Of a stretch of 9,838 nucleotides of DNA, positions 6,119-9,838 are shown piece by piece (position 1 is the first letter of the stretch; every line of letters begins with the position of its first letter). The notes under the pieces are model-generated. The model saw nothing but the letters and a program-made list of their open reading frames with translations. It was not told the DNA's origin and made no database searches. This DNA is from Candidatus Atribacteria bacterium (GTDB lineage Bacteria; Atribacterota; JALVIU01): assembly GCA_027028665.1 (NCBI GenBank), contig JALVIU010000257.1:1-9838 (forward strand). The letters run 5' to 3'. Position numbers and translations under genes: made by a program.

Positions 6119-6253
6119 AAAACTTTTGAGCAATACATAAGATCTTACAACAAAATAATGAAACACAAAATTAACTTTAAAAAATATTTTAAAATATTTC
6201 TTAGCTACCAAATTATATAAGGTCCAAATTATACTGGATATGAATAAATATAT
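6119..6253. other. AT-rich divergent spacer with a tandem CCAAATTATA repeat
   Basis: Together with the elements at both ends this is the roughly 300-bp region between the divergent repressor and CDT genes. It is extremely AT-rich with no supportable reading frame. The word CCAAATTATA occurs twice in direct orientation (6208-6217 and 6224-6233, 16-bp period), 20-45 bp upstream of the CDT -35 box, where an activator might bind. Low complexity makes chance repetition plausible. Confidence 0.3.
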
Positions 6254-6281
6254 TTGATTGTTAAAATTTTTATGATATAAT
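6254..6281 (+). promoter_or_regulatory. Predicted promoter of the CDT gene
   Basis: TTGATT (6254-6259), a 16-nt spacer and TATAAT (6276-6281) preceded by TGA give an extended -10 promoter with a start near 6288. A second TATAAT at 6283-6288 has no well-spaced -35 box. The leader of about 60 nt then contains the left copy of the 19-bp inverted repeat. Confidence 0.55.
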
Positions 6282-6296
6282 GTATAATTAATTTTT

Positions 6297-6315
6297 TTAT
6301 CTATGTGGCCCTGAT
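6297..6315 (+). repeat. Left copy of 19-bp perfect inverted repeat flanking the CDT gene
   Basis: The sequence TTATCTATGTGGCCCTGAT lies in the predicted 5' leader, 33 nt before the CDT ATG. Its exact reverse complement is at 7153-7171. The copy itself is not palindromic. Its GC-richer core TGTGGCCCTGA contrasts with the AT-rich surroundings. Confidence 0.9.
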
Positions 6316-6348
6316 TTTTTGGTCAAATACCGAAAAGGGAGGAGTGTT

Positions 6349-7137
6349 ATGAAAAAATTAGGGATTTTCTTAAGTGTAGGACTTATTTTACTTTTAGTAC
6401 TTTCCAGTTTAGCCTTTGCAGGGGAAAAATCACGTCTTGATGTGATCCTAGAGAGAGGGTATATACTTGTAGGTACAACAGGTGACTATAAACCATTTAG
6501 TTATCTAAATCCTGATACGGGAAAATATGAAGGACATGATATAGATGCAGCCAAGAAATTAGGAGAGGCCCTTGGTGTAGAGGTAAGATTTGTAAAAACT
6601 ACATGGAAGACCCTTATAGATGGTATATTAGAAAACAAATATGATATAGCCATGTGTGGAATCACCCGCACACTATCCCGTGCAAAAAAGGTAGGGTTTA
6701 CAGATCCATACATCAAAGTAGGAAAGTGCCCTCTTATAAGAAAGGCAGATAAAGATAAATTTAAAACACTTAAAGATATAGATCAACCAGGGGTAAAGAT
6801 TGGTGTAAACCCAGGTGGTACAAACGAAAAGTTTGTCCGCGCAAATATAAAAAATGCAGAAATAATTATTATTCCAAAGAACCTTTCCATCCCTGAAAAA
6901 CTGGCAAAGGGTGAGATAGATGTGATGATCACAGACAATATAGAGGCAATTATTGTATCCAAAAATATGCCAGAGCTCTATGCGGTGGATCCAGATAATC
7001 CACTTACCAAAGATGATTTTGGCTATATGATCCCCAGGGATGATTTTGCATTTCAAAATTGGCTCAACCTATGGATGCATCAGATGAAGGAGAAAGGAGA
7101 GCTCAAAAAACTAAGGGAGAAATGGATAGGAGAATAA
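6349..7137 (+). CDS. pheC: Exported cyclohexadienyl (arogenate/prephenate) dehydratase, PheC type
   Basis: The 262-residue protein has a clear Sec signal peptide (MKK, hydrophobic 5-21, cleavage predicted after AFA at 24) and one periplasmic binding protein type 2 domain. It resembles Pseudomonas aeruginosa cyclohexadienyl dehydratase more than ordinary amino-acid-binding proteins: SRLDVILERG at 28-37, TTGDYKPFSY at 43-52, DQPGVKIGVNPGGTNEKF at 145-162, TDNIEA at 195-200 and PELYAV at 208-213. E199 matches the catalytic general acid (Glu173 in mature P. aeruginosa numbering), and K126, N159 and W86 also match active-site positions, from my recalled alignment. It should convert prephenate or arogenate to phenylpyruvate or phenylalanine outside the cytoplasm. 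The ATG at 6349 is chosen over a TTG at 6319 because it has the AGGGAGGAG ribosome site and starts the signal peptide. pheA follows 55 nt later; no transporter permease is adjacent, which argues against a simple transport role. Automated annotation may call it an ABC transporter substrate-binding protein. Confidence 0.85.
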   Translation: MKKLGIFLSVGLILLLVLSSLAFAGEKSRLDVILERGYILVGTTGDYKPFSYLNPDTGKYEGHDIDAAKKLGEALGVEVRFVKTTWKTLIDGILENKYDIAMCGITRTLSRAKKVGFTDPYIKVGKCPLIRKADKDKFKTLKDIDQPGVKIGVNPGGTNEKFVRANIKNAEIIIIPKNLSIPEKLAKGEIDVMITDNIEAIIVSKNMPELYAVDPDNPLTKDDFGYMIPRDDFAFQNWLNLWMHQMKEKGELKKLREKWIGE

Positions 7138-7152
7138 TTTAATATAATTAGC

Positions 7153-7171
7153 ATCAGGGCCACATAGATAA
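7153..7171 (-). repeat. Right copy of 19-bp perfect inverted repeat flanking the CDT gene
   Basis: This is the exact reverse complement of 6297-6315, placed 15 nt after the CDT stop and 4 nt before the pheA ribosome site AAGGAGG (7176-7182). A TATAAT at 7143-7148 precedes it but has no credible -35 box. The repeat arms enclose about 840 bp, essentially only the CDT gene. Confidence 0.9.
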
Positions 7172-7192
7172 TTATAAGGAGGACGAGAAGAG

Positions 7193-8182
7193 GTGAAAGA
7201 AGATATAAAAGCAGTAGATGAAAAAATAGTAAAATATCTAAATAAAAGACTGAAGATGTATTTAAAACTACACGGAAAAAATGAGGATGTATCTTTTCCC
7301 AAAAAAAGTATCTCCGCAATATTTCACGAAATAGAAACAGCATGTGAAAATACTCTAAAGCCCAAAAGGGTAGCATATCTTGGACCTGAAGCCACCTTTA
7401 CACATATGGCTGCAAAAGTGAAATTTGGAGAAAGTGCAACCTATATTCCTACAAAGGGTATAGGTGACGTATTCTCTCATGTAGAAACAGGTCGTGCAAA
7501 CTATGGAGTAGTACCTGTAGAGAATACAAGTGAAGGTATGGTGAACTACACGCTGGATAGGATATTGGATTCTGAACTTAATATTGTAGGTGAAGTAATT
7601 ATCCGTATATCACACTTCCTTCTTTCAAAAGAGACGAACATAAAAAGTATAAAAAGGGTCTACTCTCATCCTCAGGCTATTGCACAGTGTAGATTATGGA
7701 TAGAAAGAAATATGCCCCATGCAGAAATAATAGAGACAAAAAGTACAGGAGAAGCGGCAAAACGTGCATCCTCTGAAAAAGAAAGTGGGGCTATAGGGAG
7801 CAAGCTTGCATCATCCATATATAACCTGACTATCTTAGAGGAACATATAGAGGATAGTGCACAAAACTATACAAGATTCCTTGTTATAGGGAGAGAAAAG
7901 ATCTCCCCTACAGGAAAGGACAAGACATCTATTGCCCTTGCCATCAAGGATAAAGTAGGTGCACTCTTTGAACTCATGAAGCCTTTTGCCGAAAACAAGG
8001 TAAATATGAACAAAATAGAGTCTCGGCCAAGTAAACAAAAACCATGGGATTATATATTTTTTATAGACATAGACGGACACATAGAAGATGAAAACGTAAA
8101 AAGAGTATTGATATCTTTAGAGGATCTTACAACATTTTTAAGGGTATTAGGTTCTTATCCTAAAGAAAATCAGACATCTTAA
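7193..8182 (+). CDS. pheA: Prephenate dehydratase with ACT domain and degenerate chorismate mutase remnant (P-protein-like)
   Basis: This 329-residue cytoplasmic enzyme makes phenylpyruvate from prephenate for phenylalanine synthesis. Residues 1-55 look like a collapsed AroQ chorismate mutase. The first-helix pattern (KAVDEKIVKYLNKR) and the end of the third helix (AIFHEI) remain, but about 25 residues in between, including the expected D-x2-R-E active-site segment, are missing. The dehydratase domain spans about 59-233: VAYLGPEATFTHMAA at 60-74, YGVVPVENTSEG at 104-115, YSHPQAIAQC at 157-166 and the catalytic NYTRF at 225-229. The ACT domain (about 245-322) retains GALF at 256-259 and ESRP at 276-279, the phenylalanine-binding motifs, so feedback inhibition is likely. 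Start is GTG at 7193 with AAGGAGG 10 nt upstream. The stop overlaps the stop of the convergent mscS gene by 4 nt. Prephenate must come from a separate chorismate mutase elsewhere in the genome. Confidence 0.93.
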   Translation: MKEDIKAVDEKIVKYLNKRLKMYLKLHGKNEDVSFPKKSISAIFHEIETACENTLKPKRVAYLGPEATFTHMAAKVKFGESATYIPTKGIGDVFSHVETGRANYGVVPVENTSEGMVNYTLDRILDSELNIVGEVIIRISHFLLSKETNIKSIKRVYSHPQAIAQCRLWIERNMPHAEIIETKSTGEAAKRASSEKESGAIGSKLASSIYNLTILEEHIEDSAQNYTRFLVIGREKISPTGKDKTSIALAIKDKVGALFELMKPFAENKVNMNKIESRPSKQKPWDYIFFIDIDGHIEDENVKRVLISLEDLTTFLRVLGSYPKENQTS

Positions 8183-9429
8183 GATTTCTTTATATGGACA
8201 TCCATCTGGGGATAGGGGATCTCAATACCATTTTCGGCAAATGCCTTAAATATAAGAAAGTTAAATTCACTTTTTAAGCTATTAACTCCTAATGTAAGAT
8301 CAGATATCCAGACAAAAAGCTTAAAGTTTAAGCTACTTTCTCCAAATTCCATAAATAATACCTCAGGTGGAGGGTATGCCATAACTCGAGGATGAGATCT
8401 TGCAATAGACAAAACTATCTCTTTTGCCTTTTCAGGATCTGAATTGTAAGAGATGGAAAAAGGTATATGAACTCTCATATCAAGACCTGAGCGGGTCCAG
8501 TTTATCACCTCTGTCTCTATAAATTTATAATTAGGGACAAGTATATCATGACTATCAAATGTCCTTACAATAGTATATCTTGCACCTATAGATATCACCC
8601 TTCCCACTTTCTCTCCTATAGTTATAATATCTCCTGGATTTATTGAACGATCCATAAGAAGTATAAGGCCGCTTAAGAAATTATTTACAATGGTCTGAAG
8701 TCCAAATCCTACACCTACACCTAAACTACCTGCAATGATAAGTAAAGATGAAAGTCGTATACCAATAAAGCTTAAAGACAAAAGTATACCTATAGTAGTA
8801 AAAAAATACTGCCATATGACAAGTAGATTCTCTACCCTATTTTTTTCTAAACGAAAATCCTTTGTAAGTCTTTTCTCAAGTAAGACCTTTGTAGTTTTTG
8901 CAAAATAAAAGCTAAGATAAAAGAGAATCAGTCCTACAATGATATTAATAATGGAGAGTTTTCTTCCACCTATAGAGAAAAATGGATATAAAAGCCAATA
9001 TACAGGGCTTGTTGAAGGCTTTGAAAGATAGTAATAAAAAAGAAAGATACCAATTATAAGAATAAATCCATTTCTCAAAATAGATTTATCAGAAAAGCCC
9101 AGGATAGATAACAAATATTTAAAGATATAATAGGCAACAAAACCCCAGAAGAGGGGTAGTAAAAATTTTAATATATCAGTAGGTCCTTTTAAAAATGGAA
9201 TAGTAATATATGTAAAGATGATAAACAAAAAAGGATAAGAAAAGAAGATACCTAAAAACGAAAGATACCTTCTTTTCTTATCAGATATATTACTTAAAAA
9301 CTTAGAGATTCTCTTGTAAATATAAATCCTTAAAAATATGTATAGAGCCGTAAATATCCCTATCACTATAAGCTCATTATGGTGATACATTAAATATTTA
9401 ACCAAAGACATAAAACTAAATGGAAGCAT
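8179..9429 (-). CDS. MscS-family mechanosensitive ion channel
   Basis: This 416-residue membrane protein has roughly seven or eight transmembrane segments; hydrophobic stretches are near 18-38, 56-80, 86-111, 118-135, 141-152, 159-178, 205-224 and 227-262. The pore-lining segment AGSLGVGVGFGLQTIVNN (233-250) and the beta-domain sequence RSINPGDIITIG (261-272), with VGRVISIGARYT (275-286) and VPNYKFIETEVINWT (298-312), are typical MscS. The C-terminus keeps GIEIPYPQMDVHI (401-413). Such channels open under membrane tension and release solutes during osmotic downshock. It is longer than the minimal three-segment E. coli MscS, with extra N-terminal helices. ATG 9429 directly follows the TAG stop of the upstream gene, with only a weak AGGGT ribosome site, so it is probably translated by coupling. 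Codon use does not differ visibly from its neighbours. Confidence 0.9.
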   Translation of the reverse strand: MLPFSFMSLVKYLMYHHNELIVIGIFTALYIFLRIYIYKRISKFLSNISDKKRRYLSFLGIFFSYPFLFIIFTYITIPFLKGPTDILKFLLPLFWGFVAYYIFKYLLSILGFSDKSILRNGFILIIGIFLFYYYLSKPSTSPVYWLLYPFFSIGGRKLSIINIIVGLILFYLSFYFAKTTKVLLEKRLTKDFRLEKNRVENLLVIWQYFFTTIGILLSLSFIGIRLSSLLIIAGSLGVGVGFGLQTIVNNFLSGLILLMDRSINPGDIITIGEKVGRVISIGARYTIVRTFDSHDILVPNYKFIETEVINWTRSGLDMRVHIPFSISYNSDPEKAKEIVLSIARSHPRVMAYPPPEVLFMEFGESSLNFKLFVWISDLTLGVNSLKSEFNFLIFKAFAENGIEIPYPQMDVHIKKS

Positions 9430-9714
9430 CTATTCTACCCTTTTCAGTGCCAATTTTTTTAAAAATAGTACCTTTTCTAATTTCAATACAAAGTTTCCCT
9501 CTTTCATAAACTTACTATCTGGATAGTATATGGTAATCCCTGATATCTGTATACTACCAAAAGAAGATGGATCTTTAGGTCTTCCAAGTTTGACTTCTAT
9601 CTCTTTAAAGCTTCCTACACAACCACCTTTTACATTTGTCGCACTTATCGTAACCCCATCATAACCTTTACTCTTTATAAAAGAAATGGCATCCTCTTTA
9701 ATCTCAAAACCCAT
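9430..9714 (-). CDS. Small HesB-like / CC/Se-motif family protein, cysteine variant
   Basis: This is a complete 94-residue protein without signal peptide or membrane segment. Its layout, an N-terminal helix with KGYDGVTI at 16-23, a KGGCVGSFKEIEVKLGRP loop at 29-46, DP..FGSIQISGITIYYP in the middle and a lysine-rich C-terminal strand pair, resembles the small CC/Se-motif (seleno)protein family that is distantly like HesB/IscA proteins. There the loop normally reads GGC followed by Cys or Sec; here C32 is followed by valine, leaving a single cysteine. Function is unknown; a metal, sulfur or selenium-related role would be a guess. ATG 9714 has a strong AAAAGGAGGGA ribosome site, 16 nt after the preceding gene, and its TAG abuts the mscS ATG, so the three genes are co-transcribed. 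The family call rests on recalled motifs only. Confidence 0.5.
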   Translation of the reverse strand: MGFEIKEDAISFIKSKGYDGVTISATNVKGGCVGSFKEIEVKLGRPKDPSSFGSIQISGITIYYPDSKFMKEGNFVLKLEKVLFLKKLALKRVE

Positions 9715-9730
9715 ATTATTCCCTCCTTTT

Positions 9731-9838
9731 CTAAGAGTAATGGGCCTTCATTTCTTTATTAAAAGGTAGATCCAGGATCTCCTCTATCACCTCTTTGGCC
9801 TGTCTCACAGACTTTGTCCGTATATCCCTTATGAGTAC
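9731..9838 (-). CDS. C-terminal fragment of an unrecognised gene entering from the right edge
   Basis: An open frame runs from the right edge to a TAG stop at 9731, giving 35 residues that end in ILDLPFNKEMKAHYS. It is mostly charged helix (RTKSVRQAKEVIEE precedes the end). The stop lies 16 nt before the start of the 94-residue gene, whose ribosome site begins within this gap, so the two look like one operon. The piece is too short to assign a family. Confidence 0.6.
   Translation of the reverse strand, partial: VLIRDIRTKSVRQAKEVIEEILDLPFNKEMKAHYS

Noticed and set aside
6181-6200. Repeated AAATATTT words in the divergent spacer as operator sites
   Set aside because: The region is almost pure A/T, so such short repeats arise by chance.
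6254-6348. A riboswitch or T-box leader before the CDT gene
   Set aside because: The leader is only about 60 nt and lacks T-box stems, an intrinsic terminator and any known riboswitch core.
6349-7137. A plain amino-acid ABC transporter substrate-binding protein
   Set aside because: No permease or ATPase gene adjoins it, and the specific TTGDYKPFSY, NPGGTNEKF and TDxIEA blocks match cyclohexadienyl dehydratase better. Binding-only function is not fully excluded.
6297-7171. A small insertion element or MITE-like unit with 19-bp terminal inverted repeats carrying the CDT gene
   Set aside because: There is no transposase and no convincing target-site duplication; the short AT-rich similarity (ATAATTA) near both ends is expected by chance. 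The left promoter lies outside, and codon use inside matches the neighbours.
7080-7376. Minus-strand hydrophobic ORF antisense to the CDT/pheA junction
   Set aside because: It is a frame shadow: it overlaps two well-supported genes, lacks a ribosome site and has no recognisable domain.

Overview
The window looks like a chromosomal segment of an AT-rich anaerobic bacterium. Codon choice is dominated by ATA, AGA and AAA, intergenic spacers are short, and there are redox modules typical of anaerobes: a NuoE/NuoF-type flavoprotein pair, FdhD and thioredoxin reductase. The low GC and this gene set fit several thermophilic or deep-branching diderm and monoderm lineages. I cannot fix a genus from the sequence. 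No mobile element, CRISPR array, tRNA or rRNA was seen.

Left part, minus strand, read from right to left. A promoter at about 3642-3668 precedes a small four-cysteine protein (3446-3601), thioredoxin reductase trxB and the formate dehydrogenase accessory gene fdhD. A strong hairpin lies exactly at the trxB/fdhD junction. A separate extended -10 promoter with two palindromes around it (1521-1610) then drives nuoE and nuoF, and nuoF runs off the left edge. The pairing of NuoE/NuoF with FdhD suggests an NAD-linked, possibly electron-bifurcating, formate dehydrogenase or hydrogenase whose catalytic subunit lies to the left of the window.

Middle, minus strand. A DeoR-family repressor, a tandem-SIS sugar-phosphate isomerase/deaminase and a CPBP-type membrane protein form a tight operon. 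Its consensus sigma-70 promoter is surrounded by palindromic and helically phased half-sites, which suggests autoregulation.

Divergent from this, plus strand. A predicted exported cyclohexadienyl dehydratase (PheC/CDT type, derived from a solute-binding protein, with catalytic residues retained) is followed by a cytoplasmic prephenate dehydratase. The latter has an intact regulatory ACT domain but a shrunken chorismate mutase remnant. Both can make the phenylpyruvate precursor of phenylalanine, one on each side of the membrane. A perfect 19-bp inverted repeat brackets the CDT gene. One copy lies in its leader and the other just before the pheA ribosome binding site. This is the most unusual structure in the window.

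Right part, minus strand, converging on pheA with a 4-nt stop-codon overlap. An MscS-family channel follows a 94-residue protein resembling the CC/Se-motif family, and before that lies the C-terminal tail of an unrecognised gene that enters from the right edge.
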